A stretch of 36,335 nt of DNA, taken from positions 1-36,335 of the forward strand of contig QHSA01000089.1 in the NCBI GenBank assembly GCA_003220315.1, given 5' to 3'. Shown here one piece after another: positions 17,507-26,083 of this stretch. Position 1 is the first letter of the stretch. Every line of letters starts with the position of its first letter. The notes below the pieces were generated by a model. That model was given only the letters and a program-made list of their open reading frames with translations. It was not told the origin of the DNA and made no database searches. Made by a program: the position numbers and the translations under genes. The DNA comes from Candidatus Rokuibacteriota bacterium. GTDB lineage: Bacteria > Methylomirabilota > Methylomirabilia > Rokubacteriales > CSP1-6.

Positions 17507-18865
17507 ATGGCCCGCGCCACCGATCTGCCCGTCATCGCGATCGTCGGTCGGCCGAACGTCGGCAAGTCTACGCTCTTCAACCGGCTCGTCGGCAGGCGCC
17601 GGGCGCTCGTACGCGACGTCCCCGGCGTCACCCGCGACCGGCTCTATGGCCAGGTGAGCTTCGAGCGCTGGCAGGCGACGGTGATCGACACGGGCGGGTT
17701 CGACCCCTCCTCGGAGGAGCCCCTGATCGAGGGCGTGCGCCGTCAGATTCTCACTGCCATCGAGGAGGCGGACCTGGTGCTCTTCGTGGTGGACGGACGG
17801 GACGGGGCGACGGCGCTCGACGCCGAGATCGCGCGCGTCCTCCGCCGCACCGGCCGGCCGGTCGTGCTCGCGGCCAACAAGGTCGACGGGCCGGCGCAGG
17901 AGCCCGGCCTCGCCGACCTTTATCGTCTCGGCGTCGGCGAGCCAGTCCCGGTCTCCTCCGAGCACGGCCGAGGCGTCGGCGAGCTGCTCGAGCTGCTGCG
18001 CGCCAGGATTCCTGAGGTCTCCATGCCTCCGCCGCGTCCAGGCGCGCCGGTGGACGTGGCGGTCGTCGGCCGGCCGAACGTCGGCAAGTCGTCGCTCGTG
18101 AACGCGATGGTGGGCGCCGAGCGGGTGCTCGTACACGAGGCCCCGGGAACGACCCGGGACGCTGTGGATACGACGCTCGTCTACGAGGGGCGCACATACG
18201 TGCTCGTGGACACTGCGGGCATCCGGCGCAAGGGGCGCGTCTTCGAGCCCCTCGAGAAGCTGGCCGTGGTGATGGCGCTCCGGAGCCTCGAGCGGTGCCA
18301 TGTGGCGCTGGTCGTCCTCGACGCCGCCGAGGGAGTCACGGCGCAAGACGCTCACATCGCGGGCTACGCAGATCAGGCGGGCCGCGCGGCCGTGCTCGTC
18401 GTCAACAAGTGGGATCTGGTGCCCAAGGGACTGGTAACCAAGGCGGACGTCGTCGAGCAGCTCCGCGACCGGCTGCCCTTTCTCGAGCACGCTCCCGTCT
18501 GCTTCACCTCTGCCGTGCGCGGCGAGGGCGTGTCCGACCTGTTCGACACGATCGACGAGGTCGCCGCCGCGTTTGGCCGACGGGTCGGCACGACGGAGGT
18601 CACCACGACGCTCCGCTCGGCGATCGAGCGCCGCCCCGTCTCGATCGCCGGCGTGCCGCTGATCTTGAAATCCGCCGCCCAGGTGAGCGCGGCTCCCCCG
18701 ACCTTCGCGCTGCGCGTGAACAAGCCCGACGACGTCCACCCGTCCTACCAGCGCTACCTGATAAAGTCCCTGCGGCGCGCCTTCGGATTCCCCGGCACGC
18801 CGATCCGCCTTTCGCTCCGGAAGGGAGCGGCGAAGCGCGTGCGAGCCCGCAAGGTCCGCCGGTGA
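17507..18865 (+). CDS. der: Ribosome biogenesis GTPase Der (EngA)
   Basis: A 452-aa GTPase with two tandem G domains: first P-loop GRPNVGKST (14-22), second GRPNVGKSS near residue 187, with NKVD and NKWDLV guanine-specificity motifs. The C-terminal KH-like domain includes VNKPDDVHPSYQRYL, giving the full Der architecture. It acts in 50S subunit assembly. The ATG is 13 bases after DUF512; the stop overlaps the next GTG (GTGA). Confidence 0.96.
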   Translation: MARATDLPVIAIVGRPNVGKSTLFNRLVGRRRALVRDVPGVTRDRLYGQVSFERWQATVIDTGGFDPSSEEPLIEGVRRQILTAIEEADLVLFVVDGRDGATALDAEIARVLRRTGRPVVLAANKVDGPAQEPGLADLYRLGVGEPVPVSSEHGRGVGELLELLRARIPEVSMPPPRPGAPVDVAVVGRPNVGKSSLVNAMVGAERVLVHEAPGTTRDAVDTTLVYEGRTYVLVDTAGIRRKGRVFEPLEKLAVVMALRSLERCHVALVVLDAAEGVTAQDAHIAGYADQAGRAAVLVVNKWDLVPKGLVTKADVVEQLRDRLPFLEHAPVCFTSAVRGEGVSDLFDTIDEVAAAFGRRVGTTEVTTTLRSAIERRPVSIAGVPLILKSAAQVSAAPPTFALRVNKPDDVHPSYQRYLIKSLRRAFGFPGTPIRLSLRKGAAKRVRARKVRR

Positions 18866-19731
18866 GCCGCCGCGAGCGGAACCTCGCCATCACGTTGCTC
18901 GCGCTCGTCCTCGCGAGCGGCGCGGGCGTGCTCTGGTCGAATCCGCGCCACCGCGCGTTCTACTTCGGCAGACGGGCCGGCCCGGCGCCCGCATCCGGGC
19001 TCGGCGACTCCGCTGGCGCGCCGGCGGTCTCCCCGGTGGCGGCGCTCATTCCGGGGCGTCGCGTGCCGCTGCCCGACGCCGCGGGCCGCATCGTCGTCCG
19101 CGTCGCCGACCGGGTCTCGCGTCAGCTGCCGGTCGAAGGGGTGCCGCCCGGCTGGACGCTCAGGGAGTTTGCCGGTCGCGCCTCGATCGAGCTCGTGCGC
19201 GCCGAATCGGGCCCGGCGCTCTCGCTGCGGAGCTCGCAGGCATCGTTCGCCCTCTATCGTGACGTGATCGTGGATCTCAGAGAGTTCCCGCTCCTCACGT
19301 GGTCGTGGAAGGTGGTCCGCCTCCCGGCGGCCGGTGACGTGCGCCACGCGGCGACCGACGACGAGGCCGCCCAGGTCTACGTCATTTTCCCGCGCTGGCC
19401 CGCACCCTTTACGAACAGCGACGTGATCGGCTATGTCTGGGACAGCCGTGCGCCCGTCGGGACCCAGCTCACGAGCCCGAAGGCGGCCAACGTCAGGGTC
19501 GTCGTGGTCGAGTCCGGGACGTCGCGCCTGGGCGCCTGGCGGCGCCAGGAGCGGAACGTCGCCGCCGACTACGCCGCCTTGTTCGGGCGCCAGCCGCCTC
19601 GGGTGGGGCAGGTGGCTGTCATGATCGACAGTGACGACACGCGGGGCGATGCCGGGGCCCTCTTCGGCGATCTCGTGTTCTCGCGCGGGACCACGGAACG
19701 CACGGAAATTCCAACGTCTATGCTAAGATGA
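18862..19731 (+). CDS. DUF3047 domain protein with N-terminal membrane anchor
   Basis: A 289-aa protein. Residues about 8-24 are hydrophobic (AITLLALVLASGAGVLW) and look like a signal anchor, then a variable linker and a DUF3047-like domain: SLRSSQASFALYR, TWSWKV, DDEAAQVYVIFPRW, RRQERNVAADYAALFG and MIDSDDTRGDAGALFGDLVF. Function is unknown; it is probably periplasmic. The start is GTG 18862 overlapping the der stop; the long open frame upstream lies antiphase in der. Confidence 0.82.
   Translation: MSRRERNLAITLLALVLASGAGVLWSNPRHRAFYFGRRAGPAPASGLGDSAGAPAVSPVAALIPGRRVPLPDAAGRIVVRVADRVSRQLPVEGVPPGWTLREFAGRASIELVRAESGPALSLRSSQASFALYRDVIVDLREFPLLTWSWKVVRLPAAGDVRHAATDDEAAQVYVIFPRWPAPFTNSDVIGYVWDSRAPVGTQLTSPKAANVRVVVVESGTSRLGAWRRQERNVAADYAALFGRQPPRVGQVAVMIDSDDTRGDAGALFGDLVFSRGTTERTEIPTSMLR
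19714..19728 (+). promoter_or_regulatory. Possible extended -10 promoter before the SPOR gene
   Basis: TATGCTAAGAT reads as an extended -10 (TGCTAAGAT) at the end of the DUF3047 gene, about 10 bases before the next ATG. No convincing -35 box is seen, so this is tentative. Confidence 0.3.
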
Positions 19732-19738
19732 CGCGCAA

Positions 19739-20695
19739 ATGGCAGCTGACGACAAACGGGGGGGCGGGCTCTATGACATCGAGCCGCGCCGGTCGATCTT
19801 CGCCGCCTTGTGGTTCCGAGTAATCCTGGTCCTGATCGTGGTCGGGGTCATCGGCGCGCTCGCCGTGCCGTACGTCCTCGACGTGGTGAACCCCCCGGGG
19901 GTCAAGCCTGCCGTCGTTCCGAAGCCGGCAGCGCCCGCGGTGGCGACGCCGGCTCCTCCTCCGGCTCTGGCACCAGCTCCTGCTCAGGCCCCGGCTCCTG
20001 CGCAGCCTCCCGCTCCGAAACCACCCGCGGTCGCGCCGGCCCCGACGCCCGCACCCGCGGCTCAGCCCGCCACGACTGACGAGAAGCAGGCGGAGCGCCC
20101 CACGACGACGAAGCCCGCGAAGCAGACCGCACGCCGGGTTGCGAAGGCGACGGCGACGCCCGTGGCCCCGGCGCGCGGCGCCTACTGGGTCCAGGTCGGC
20201 GCGTTCAAGGACCTGGAAAGCGCCAAGCGGCTCGCCGCGCGACTGCGTGACCAGAACTACCCCGTCGAGGAGTCTTCCACGGGCGGTCCGACGCGGCACA
20301 ACCCGGGCAACACCCCGGCAGCGCCGCCCGGTGGCGACGCGGGCTCCGACAAGTACGACGTGTTCGTCGTCGGCGCGGCCCTCGCGGACGTCACCGCGAA
20401 GCTCTCCGCCAAGGGGCTCACGACCGAGCCCGCGCGCGACGGCGTCGTCGTCCGACCGAGCCTGCCCCTGCGCGACGCCGTGGCGCTGTCCAAGGACCTG
20501 GCCGCCATGGGCCTGAAGGTCCAGGTGCGCCGGTCCGGCGCGGCGGCTTCCCCGGCGAGCACGCCCGCGGCGAACCCGGGCGGCGACGGGCTCCACCGCG
20601 TGCGGGTCGGGCCCTACCCGGATCGCGCCGCCGCGACCTCGGCGCTGAAGGAGCTCGAGGCGAAGGGCTACAAGCCCTTCCTCGCGAGGAGGTGA
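19739..20695 (+). CDS. SPOR-domain membrane protein
   Basis: A 318-aa protein: short cytoplasmic N-terminus, one transmembrane helix (about 26-48, VILVLIVVGVIGALAV), and a long Pro/Ala-rich linker (about 55-135). A SPOR-type repeat follows (YWVQVGAFKDLESAKRLAARL), then a final SPOR repeat (HRVRVGPYPDRAAATSALKEL). SPOR domains bind denuded septal peptidoglycan, so a role in division or wall remodelling is likely but unproven. The architecture resembles FtsN/DedD without being assignable to either. It begins 7 bases after the DUF3047 stop. Confidence 0.85.
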   Translation: MAADDKRGGGLYDIEPRRSIFAALWFRVILVLIVVGVIGALAVPYVLDVVNPPGVKPAVVPKPAAPAVATPAPPPALAPAPAQAPAPAQPPAPKPPAVAPAPTPAPAAQPATTDEKQAERPTTTKPAKQTARRVAKATATPVAPARGAYWVQVGAFKDLESAKRLAARLRDQNYPVEESSTGGPTRHNPGNTPAAPPGGDAGSDKYDVFVVGAALADVTAKLSAKGLTTEPARDGVVVRPSLPLRDAVALSKDLAAMGLKVQVRRSGAAASPASTPAANPGGDGLHRVRVGPYPDRAAATSALKELEAKGYKPFLARR

Positions 20696-20704
20696 GGCGT
20701 CACC

Positions 20705-20986
20705 GTGACGAAGAACGATCTGGTCAATGCCGTCGCGGCCCACGGGCTCTCCAAGCGCCAGTCGTCATCGGTCGTCGAGTCCGTCTTCGACATCATCTTT
20801 CGCTGCTTCGAGCGGGGTGAGGACGTCAAGATCGTCGGCTTCGGGCACTTCCGCATCCGGAAGAAGGCCTCACGGCGTGGACGGAATCCTCAGACGGGCG
20901 AGTCGATCGAGATCACGGCCCGTCGGGTGCTCACTTTCAAGCCGAGCAAGGGGCTCAAGCAACGGATCAACAGCGCCACGCCGTAA
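20705..20986 (+). CDS. ihfA: Integration host factor alpha-like / HU-family protein
   Basis: A 93-aa HU/IHF-family protein starting MTKNDLVNAVAAHGLSK, with EDVKIVGFGHFRIRKK and the arm RGRNPQTGESIEI. The GTG start follows GGAGGTGAGG. Placement directly before a MerR regulator is the classical ihfA-merR arrangement, so it is probably the IHF-alpha partner of the gene at 8083. The TAA stop sits where the merR start is expected. Confidence 0.88.
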   Translation: MTKNDLVNAVAAHGLSKRQSSSVVESVFDIIFRCFERGEDVKIVGFGHFRIRKKASRRGRNPQTGESIEITARRVLTFKPSKGLKQRINSATP

Positions 20987-21348
20987 CCGACGGACCGACG
21001 CCAGCCCCCGAGAAGCTCTACTATCGGATCGGCGAGGTCCAGACGATCACCGGCGTGCCGGCGTACGTCCTCCGTTACTGGGAGTCGGAGTTCAAGCTCC
21101 TCCGGCCGAAGAAGAACCCGGCGGGACAGCGCCTCTATCGCCGGCGCGACCTCGACCTCGTGCAGCGCATCAAGGCCCTGCTCTACGAAGAGCGCCTCAC
21201 GCTCGAGGGCGCCAAGAAGCGCCTCATCGCCGAATCGCGGAAGTCGAGCGACCAGCTCGAGCTCGGCATGAAGGAAACGATCTACGCCGAGGCGCTCCGG
21301 CGGATCCGCGACCGCCTCAGCGCGCTCCGCGCGCGCCTGGTCCCTTGA
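20983..21348 (+). CDS. MerR-family transcriptional regulator, start codon unclear
   Basis: The frame encodes EKLYYRIGEVQTITGVPAYVLRYW, QRLYRRRDLDLVQRIKALLYEE and a short helical tail: a complete MerR winged-helix N-terminal domain of the small kind found after ihfA. Reading frame evidence requires translation from upstream of 21010, but the frame, open from 20821, has no ATG, GTG or TTG before GTG 21055, which would cut off recognition helix 1. At 20983 the codon GTA overlaps the ihfA TAA. Five genes here start at a GTGA overlap, so GTAA looks like a mutated GTGA. I annotate from 20983; the function (ligand, targets) is unknown. Confidence 0.8.
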   Translation, partial: VTDGPTPAPEKLYYRIGEVQTITGVPAYVLRYWESEFKLLRPKKNPAGQRLYRRRDLDLVQRIKALLYEERLTLEGAKKRLIAESRKSSDQLELGMKETIYAEALRRIRDRLSALRARLVP

Positions 21349-21373
21349 AGGGGTGGGGGGATTCTGCGACAAT
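21345..21373 (+). promoter_or_regulatory. Promoter of tRNA-Pro(GGG)
   Basis: TTGAAG at 21345-21350, a 17-base spacer, then GACAAT at 21368-21373. Transcription would start about 7 bases before the tRNA. The -35 box overlaps the merR stop. Confidence 0.6.
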
Positions 21374-21386
21374 TCACGCCTGAGGT

Positions 21387-21463
<77 letters not shown>

Positions 21464-21475
21464 TTTTTCTCTCCG

Positions 21476-22255
21476 ATGCCCTCGCTGCTGGTCACCAACG
21501 ATGACGGCGTTCACGCGCCCGGGCTCGCCGCGCTCGAAGCGGCGCTGGCCGAGCTCGGCGACGTGTATGTCCTGGCGCCGGAGCGCGAGCAGAGCGCCTG
21601 TGGCCACGCGCTGACCCTCCACCGGCCGCTCCGGGTCGACCGCCTCGGGGAGCGGCGGTTTGCGGTGAACGGCACGCCCTCCGACTGCGTCAACCTCGGC
21701 GTGCTGGGCTTCTTGCCCGAGCGCCCCGTGCTCGTCGTCGCCGGCGTCAACCACGGCACGAACCTCGGCGACGATGTGACGTACTCCGGTACCGTGTCGG
21801 CGGCGATGGAGGGGACGCTGCTCGGCGTGCCCGCGGTCGCCGTGTCGCTCGCGCCCGACGGCGACCTGGCCGTCGCCGCCGAGCTCGCGCGGCTCATCGC
21901 GCTGCGGGTGCTCGTCACGGGCCTGCCCAAGAAGACCCTCCTCAACGTCAACGTGCCGGCGCATCCGCCGCGCGGCATCCGCCTCACGCGGCTCGGCCAC
22001 CGCGTCTACAGCGAGAAGATCGTGGAGCAGACGGATCCCCGGGGGCGCACCCACTACTGGATCGGCGCGGGCGAGGCCCAGTGGGAGGAGCTCCAGGGCA
22101 CCGACATGGGCGCGCTGCACGAGGGCTACGTCTCGATCACGCCGCTCCACCTCGACCTCACCGACCACCGAGCGGTCGACGCGCTCGCGGACTTCGGGAG
22201 AAGCCTCGACGCCCAGTACCGCCCGACGGCCCGAAAGCGCGCGCGGAGCGAGTAG
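21476..22255 (+). CDS. surE: 5'/3'-nucleotidase SurE
   Basis: A 259-aa SurE. The metal site TNDDG (residues 7-11), EREQSACGHALTL, NGTPSDCVNLG and GVNHGTNLGDDVTYSGTV are all present. It dephosphorylates nucleoside monophosphates and short polyphosphates in stationary phase. The ATG is 12 bases after the tRNA end with no clear ribosome binding site. The TAG stop overlaps the pcm GTG. First gene of a surE-pcm-(acyP)-nlpD-rpoS-like set. Confidence 0.95.
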   Translation: MPSLLVTNDDGVHAPGLAALEAALAELGDVYVLAPEREQSACGHALTLHRPLRVDRLGERRFAVNGTPSDCVNLGVLGFLPERPVLVVAGVNHGTNLGDDVTYSGTVSAAMEGTLLGVPAVAVSLAPDGDLAVAAELARLIALRVLVTGLPKKTLLNVNVPAHPPRGIRLTRLGHRVYSEKIVEQTDPRGRTHYWIGAGEAQWEELQGTDMGALHEGYVSITPLHLDLTDHRAVDALADFGRSLDAQYRPTARKRARSE

Positions 22256-22911
22256 TGGCGCGGGTGTGGGACCCGTTCGAGCTCGTGCGCGCGCAGATGG
22301 TGGAGGAGCAGCTCGTGCGCCGCGGGATCACCGACGCGCGCGTGCTCAGCGCCATGGGGAAGGTGCCCCGCCACCTCTTCGTCGAGGAAGCCCTGCGCGG
22401 GCGCGCGTACGGTGACCACCCGCTCCCGATCGGCGAGGAGCAGACCATCTCCCAGCCCTACATCGTCGCGCTCATGACGCAGCTCCTCGAGCTCTCGGGG
22501 TGCCTGAAGGTGCTCGAGATCGGCACGGGCTCGGGCTACCAGACGGCGGTGCTCGCCGAGCTGGCGCGCCGCGTGTGCTCGGTCGAGCGGCTGCCGCGCC
22601 TCGCGGAGCGTGCCCGTGCCCTCCTCGAGCAGCTCGGCCACACGAACGTGTGGGTCCGCGTTGGCAGCGGGACGCTCGGGTGGCCGGACGAGGCGCCGTT
22701 CGACCGGATCCTGGTCACCGCCGGCGGCCCCGCGGTGCCACCGCCGCTCTTCCAGCAGCTCGCCGAGGGCGGGCGAATGGTGGTGCCGATCGGCGACGCC
22801 GTGAACCAGGTGCTGACGCTGGTCGAGAAGGTCGGTGGGGAGATGAAGACGCGCGAGTGCGGCGAGTGCAAGTTCGTCAAACTCGTCGGAAAGTACGCGT
22901 GGGAGACGTGA
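22255..22911 (+). CDS. pcm: Protein-L-isoaspartate O-methyltransferase
   Basis: A 218-aa PCMT. The SAM-binding motif I VLEIGTGSGYQ is at 87-97, with the ISQPYIVALMTQLLEL segment before it and the ILVTAGGPAVPPPLFQQLAEGGRMVVPIG segment after. It repairs isoaspartyl residues in ageing proteins. The start is GTG 22255 in a TAGTG overlap with surE; the frame is open upstream only over surE. A 7-bp inverted repeat follows the stop directly. Confidence 0.95.
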   Translation: MARVWDPFELVRAQMVEEQLVRRGITDARVLSAMGKVPRHLFVEEALRGRAYGDHPLPIGEEQTISQPYIVALMTQLLELSGCLKVLEIGTGSGYQTAVLAELARRVCSVERLPRLAERARALLEQLGHTNVWVRVGSGTLGWPDEAPFDRILVTAGGPAVPPPLFQQLAEGGRMVVPIGDAVNQVLTLVEKVGGEMKTRECGECKFVKLVGKYAWET

Positions 22912-22912
22912 C

Positions 22913-22935
22913 CCGGCTTGTGTACAATAAGCCGG
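22913..22935 (+). promoter_or_regulatory. Inverted repeat enclosing the -10 box of tRNA-Pro(CGG)
   Basis: CCGGCTT (22913-22919) and AAGCCGG (22929-22935) are perfect inverted arms around GTGTACAAT. The loop contains TACAAT (22923-22928), a good -10 hexamer 13 bases before the tRNA. The -35 position is weak (TGGGAG). It could be an operator, a pcm 3' hairpin or chance. Confidence 0.45.
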
Positions 22936-22941
22936 TCGCGT

Positions 22942-23019
<78 letters not shown>

Positions 23020-23026
23020 TGTTCTT

Positions 23027-23062
23027 CCGCCCGGCGGCCAGCGTCGGCCGGTCGCCGGGCGG
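23027..23062 (+). terminator. Strong hairpin after tRNA-Pro(CGG)
   Basis: A perfect 10-bp inverted repeat CCGCCCGGCG / CGCCGGGCGG with a 16-base loop, 8 bases after the tRNA. No T-run follows, so it may act as a processing or Rho-assisted end rather than an intrinsic terminator. Confidence 0.5.
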
Positions 23063-23086
23063 TCCCCGAATCCGAGTCGAGCCCGC

Positions 23087-23386
23087 ATGAGTGAGCCACG
23101 ATCCGCGGCGGAGATCATCATCGAGGGCTACGTGCAGGGAGTCGGGTACCGCAACTTCGCCCAGCGGCGCGCCGAGCGGCTCGGGCTCTCGGGCTTCGTG
23201 GCGAACCTCAAGGACGGCCGCGTGCGGGCACGGGCCGAGGGGCCGCGCGCGCTGATCCAGGAGTTCGTTCGCGAGCTCGAGAAAGGGCCGCCGCTGTCAC
23301 GCGTGGAGAAGGTGACGGTCCGCTGGCTCCCGCCCACCGGCCGCTTCGCCTCGTTCGACATCCGCTTCGCCGAGTTCGAGCCGTGA
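23087..23386 (+). CDS. acyP: Acylphosphatase
   Basis: A 99-aa acylphosphatase of normal size. The phosphate-binding loop GYVQGVGYRNF carries the catalytic arginine, and GFVANLKDGRVRARAEG holds the catalytic asparagine. It hydrolyses acyl phosphates such as carbamoyl or 1,3-bisphosphoglycerate. The stop overlaps the next gene's GTG (GTGA). It is an insertion within an otherwise surE-pcm-nlpD-rpoS-like order. Confidence 0.94.
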   Translation: MSEPRSAAEIIIEGYVQGVGYRNFAQRRAERLGLSGFVANLKDGRVRARAEGPRALIQEFVRELEKGPPLSRVEKVTVRWLPPTGRFASFDIRFAEFEP

Positions 23387-24213
23387 GGCTCGGCGTGCGT
23401 CGTGATGTCACGATGCTCGGCCTGGCCGCGGCGGGGCTCGTCGTCGTCGTGAGCGCGTCCGCGGCGGCCGCCGGTGCGCCCCTGGACGGCGTGCCCGCCG
23501 AGCCGCGCGTCCACGAGGTGAAGGCCGGCGACACGCTCGTCAAGCTCGCGGAGCGCTACGGCGTGAGCGTCATGGCGATCGTGGCCGAAAATCGCCTGCC
23601 GAGCGCGCGCGTCGTGCTCAGGATCGGCCAACGCCTCGACATCCCGCTCGCGGCGTCCGCGAGCGTACGCCGCGTCGCCGTGCAGCAAGACGACGCGGGC
23701 GAGCGCGCCGCCGCGCGGCCCGCGTCGCGGCCGCCGAGCCCGCGCGTCCCGGAGCACCTCGAGCTCGGAGTGCCCGACGCGGACGAGCTCGGCGGGGTGT
23801 TCGTCTGGCCCATCGAGGGCCCCGTGTCCTCCACCTTCGGCCGGCGGCGCGGCGGCTGGCACGCCGGCATCGACATCAAGGCCGAGCCCGGCACGCCCGT
23901 CAAGGCGGCGGCACCCGGCGTCGTCGTGATGAGCGGCGTCGAGCCCCGCTACGGTCGCGTCGTCAAGATCGCGCACGACGGCGGCTTCCTCACGGTCTAC
24001 GCCCACAACGATGCGAACCTCGTCGAGGCGGGCGACCGGGTCGCGGCCGGCGAGACGATCGCGACGGTCGGCCGGACCGGCCGCGCGACGACCGACCATC
24101 TGCACTTCGAGATCCGTCGCCAGGGGCGCACCTACAATCCCCTGTACCTCCTGCCGCTCCCGCCGCGGATTGCGCGCGTGGAGGAGACGGACGACAATCC
24201 GTCCGATGAGTGA
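23383..24213 (+). CDS. nlpD: NlpD-like LysM / M23 peptidase
   Basis: A 276-aa exported protein. It has an N-terminal signal sequence (about 9-31, no lipobox cysteine), a LysM domain (about 42-88, [19 protein letters not shown]), a basic/Pro linker, and a C-terminal M23 (LytM) domain. The zinc and catalytic residues H160, D164 (HAGID), H208 (YAHN), H239 and H241 (HLHFE) are all present, so unlike E. coli NlpD, which is a degenerate activator, this protein may cut peptidoglycan itself. GTG start overlaps acyP; the end overlaps the sigma factor ATG by 8 bases. Confidence 0.9.
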   Translation: MRLGVRRDVTMLGLAAAGLVVVVSASAAAAGAPLDGVPAEPRVHEVKAGDTLVKLAERYGVSVMAIVAENRLPSARVVLRIGQRLDIPLAASASVRRVAVQQDDAGERAAARPASRPPSPRVPEHLELGVPDADELGGVFVWPIEGPVSSTFGRRRGGWHAGIDIKAEPGTPVKAAAPGVVVMSGVEPRYGRVVKIAHDGGFLTVYAHNDANLVEAGDRVAAGETIATVGRTGRATTDHLHFEIRRQGRTYNPLYLLPLPPRIARVEETDDNPSDE

Positions 24214-25126
24214 CGAGGCCCACGAGGTCCTTCCCGACGAGCCGCTCGACACGCTGCCCGACGAGGTCGACGAGGACGTTCGGGACGAGACACGCGAGAC
24301 CAGCCGCGAGAACCTCCGCGTCTACCTGAAGGAGATCGCGCGGATCCCGCTCCTGACGCGCGAGCAGGAGGTGGAGCTCGCGCGGCGCGCCCGCACCGGC
24401 GACGAGGCCGCGAAGGCGAAGCTCATCGAGTCGAATCTGCGCCTGGTCGTGCAGATCGCCCGCCGCTACCTGAACCGCGGCCTCCCGCTTCCCGACCTGA
24501 TCGAGGAGGGAAACCTCGGGCTCCTGCGCGCCGTCGACAAGTTCGACGCCGAGCGCGGCACCCGTTTCTCGACCTATGCGGCGTGGTGGGTGCGCCAGGC
24601 GGTCGAGCGGGCGCTCGCGAACCAGGCGCGGACGATCCGCCTCCCGGTGCACGTCGAGCTGCTGCTCGGGCGCTACGCGCGCGAGCAGAAGCGACTGAGC
24701 CAGGAGCTCGGGCGCCCGCCGACGTCCGCCGAGCTGGCCGCCGCCCTCGGCATGGGCGTCGAGCAGGTGGAGGAGCTCGAGGAGATCAACCAGCGCCCGG
24801 TCTCGCTCGAGGCCCCGCTGAAGGACGGCGAGGGCCGTGTCGCCGACCTCGTCGCCGATCCGTCGCCCGGCCCGAGCGACGCCGTCGGCGCCCTGCTACG
24901 CGAGCGCGCAGACCTCGTGTCCGTCCTCGACGACCTCGCCGAGAATGAGCGCCTGGTCCTCCGCCGCCGCTTTGGCCTCGATAGCGAACCGCCCGAGACG
25001 CTCGAGGCGATCGGCCGGCGCCTGGGCCTCACCCGCGAGCGCGTCCGCCAGATCGAGGCCGGAGGCTTGCGGAAGCTGCGCGCGCTGCTCGCGGCGCGTG
25101 GCGTGGATCCGTCGGACTTCTTCTGA
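24206..25126 (+). CDS. rpoS: RpoD/RpoS-family RNA polymerase sigma factor
   Basis: A 306-aa sigma70-family factor without the long region 1.1. Region 1.2 [26 protein letters not shown], region 2 [38 protein letters not shown] and [15 protein letters not shown], then regions 3 and 4 with [18 protein letters not shown]. The acidic N-terminus is short. Sequence alone shows a group 1/2 type; the position after surE-pcm-nlpD argues for the RpoS (stationary-phase) role. ATG 24206 overlaps the peptidase stop. Confidence 0.88.
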   Translation: MSDEAHEVLPDEPLDTLPDEVDEDVRDETRETSRENLRVYLKEIARIPLLTREQEVELARRARTGDEAAKAKLIESNLRLVVQIARRYLNRGLPLPDLIEEGNLGLLRAVDKFDAERGTRFSTYAAWWVRQAVERALANQARTIRLPVHVELLLGRYAREQKRLSQELGRPPTSAELAAALGMGVEQVEELEEINQRPVSLEAPLKDGEGRVADLVADPSPGPSDAVGALLRERADLVSVLDDLAENERLVLRRRFGLDSEPPETLEAIGRRLGLTRERVRQIEAGGLRKLRALLAARGVDPSDFF

Positions 25127-25144
25127 GATCGACGGCGCTCGGTG

Positions 25145-25699
25145 TCAGCCCCGCGGCCGCGACGCGCGCGCGAGACGAGAGCCGAAGATGAACGAGCGCC
25201 AGAAGCCTGCGGGCGCGATGCGGGGCTCCGAGCCGAAGAGCGTCGTGGCGTCGAAGCCGTGCGCGAGGCGAAAGCCCAGGCTGTAGAACGCGAAGATATT
25301 CTTCGGCGTGAGCCGGCCGTTGAAGACGATGTCGAGCCCCAGGTGCATCGCCCCCCCCGCGAGGTAGCCCGCGAGCCACGCCGAGTCGAGCCACCACGCG
25401 AGCGCGGCAAGGGCCAGCCACAGCTCGTAGGAGTGGAGTACCAGGACCACCCGTCGTGTGTGGCCCTCGATGTAGTGGCGGAGGAACGCGGCCGGCGTGA
25501 GCTCGCGCCGGCGCTCGACGATCAGGTAGTCCGCCAGGTGGTCCACGTCGATGAGGAATCCGCCGGCGACGATGCCGGCCGCGAGCGGAGCCGAGCCCGT
25601 GAGGACCAGGCCGGCGCCGGCGGCGAGCACCGCGGTCATGAGGTGGCCGCCAGGGCTCATGTCCGAGATAGCATCGACGAGGTCCGTCGCTGACGTCAA
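25145..25699 (-). CDS. Membrane hydrolase-like protein (YdjM/DUF457-like)
   Basis: Up to 184 aa with several hydrophobic segments. Conserved-looking acidic and histidine residues sit in them: GGHLM, FLIDVDHLADY, HSYELW and GGAMHLGLDIVF, the pattern of membrane-bound metal-dependent hydrolases (DUF457/YdjM-like). It is the first minus-strand gene and converges with the sigma factor 18 bases away. The longest frame starts at TTG 25699; ATG 25660 gives MSPGGHLMTAV, a more family-like start, and neither has a clear ribosome binding site. Substrate unknown. Confidence 0.6.
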   Translation of the reverse strand: MTSATDLVDAISDMSPGGHLMTAVLAAGAGLVLTGSAPLAAGIVAGGFLIDVDHLADYLIVERRRELTPAAFLRHYIEGHTRRVVLVLHSYELWLALAALAWWLDSAWLAGYLAGGAMHLGLDIVFNGRLTPKNIFAFYSLGFRLAHGFDATTLFGSEPRIAPAGFWRSFIFGSRLARASRPRG

Positions 25700-25741
25700 C
25701 AGGCCCGTCGTGCGAGGGCTCAGCGCGGCGAAGGCCTAGGA

Positions 25742-25969
25742 CTAGGCGGTCCTCACCAGCGCCCAGCCGGACGCCTGGAGATCCATGCTGATGTCGCGTT
25801 GGCGTCTGGACTCTTGGCGCCGGTCGTCTGCCGCTTGCTCCAGACGCTGGCGCCGCTCCGCCACCCGCCGGTCGACGATGACGTCCACGGCCGCACCGCC
25901 GAAGACACGCTTGAGATACGTGTAGTGTCCCGGGTCGGTGCGCGAGACGATGAGGAGCAGACGGACCAC
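25742..25969 (-). CDS. Small conserved protein, paralog A of a 75/76-aa family
   Basis: A 75-aa protein starting VRLLLIVSRTDPGHYTYLKRVF, then VDVIVDRRVAERR, a charged ERR/DRR-rich stretch and RQRDISMDLQASGWALVRTA. It is a clear paralog of the protein at 26596-26826. The N-terminal half looks like a short beta-alpha-beta (RLLLIVSR.....YLK) unit followed by a charged helix. GTG start, no strong ribosome binding site. I do not recognise the family function; it might be a receiver-like or nucleotide-binding fold, but no phospho-acceptor pattern is clear. Confidence 0.65.
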   Translation of the reverse strand: MVRLLLIVSRTDPGHYTYLKRVFGGAAVDVIVDRRVAERRQRLEQAADDRRQESRRQRDISMDLQASGWALVRTA

Positions 25970-26083
25970 GGAAGCGAGGCTAGGCCCGCGATGTCCCTTC
26001 GTGAAATTCGGAGAACCATGGAGGCGGCAGGGGGGAAAACCCTGAGACGCCCGCGTGACACCGTCCTTGAAGGGTAAGGAGGT

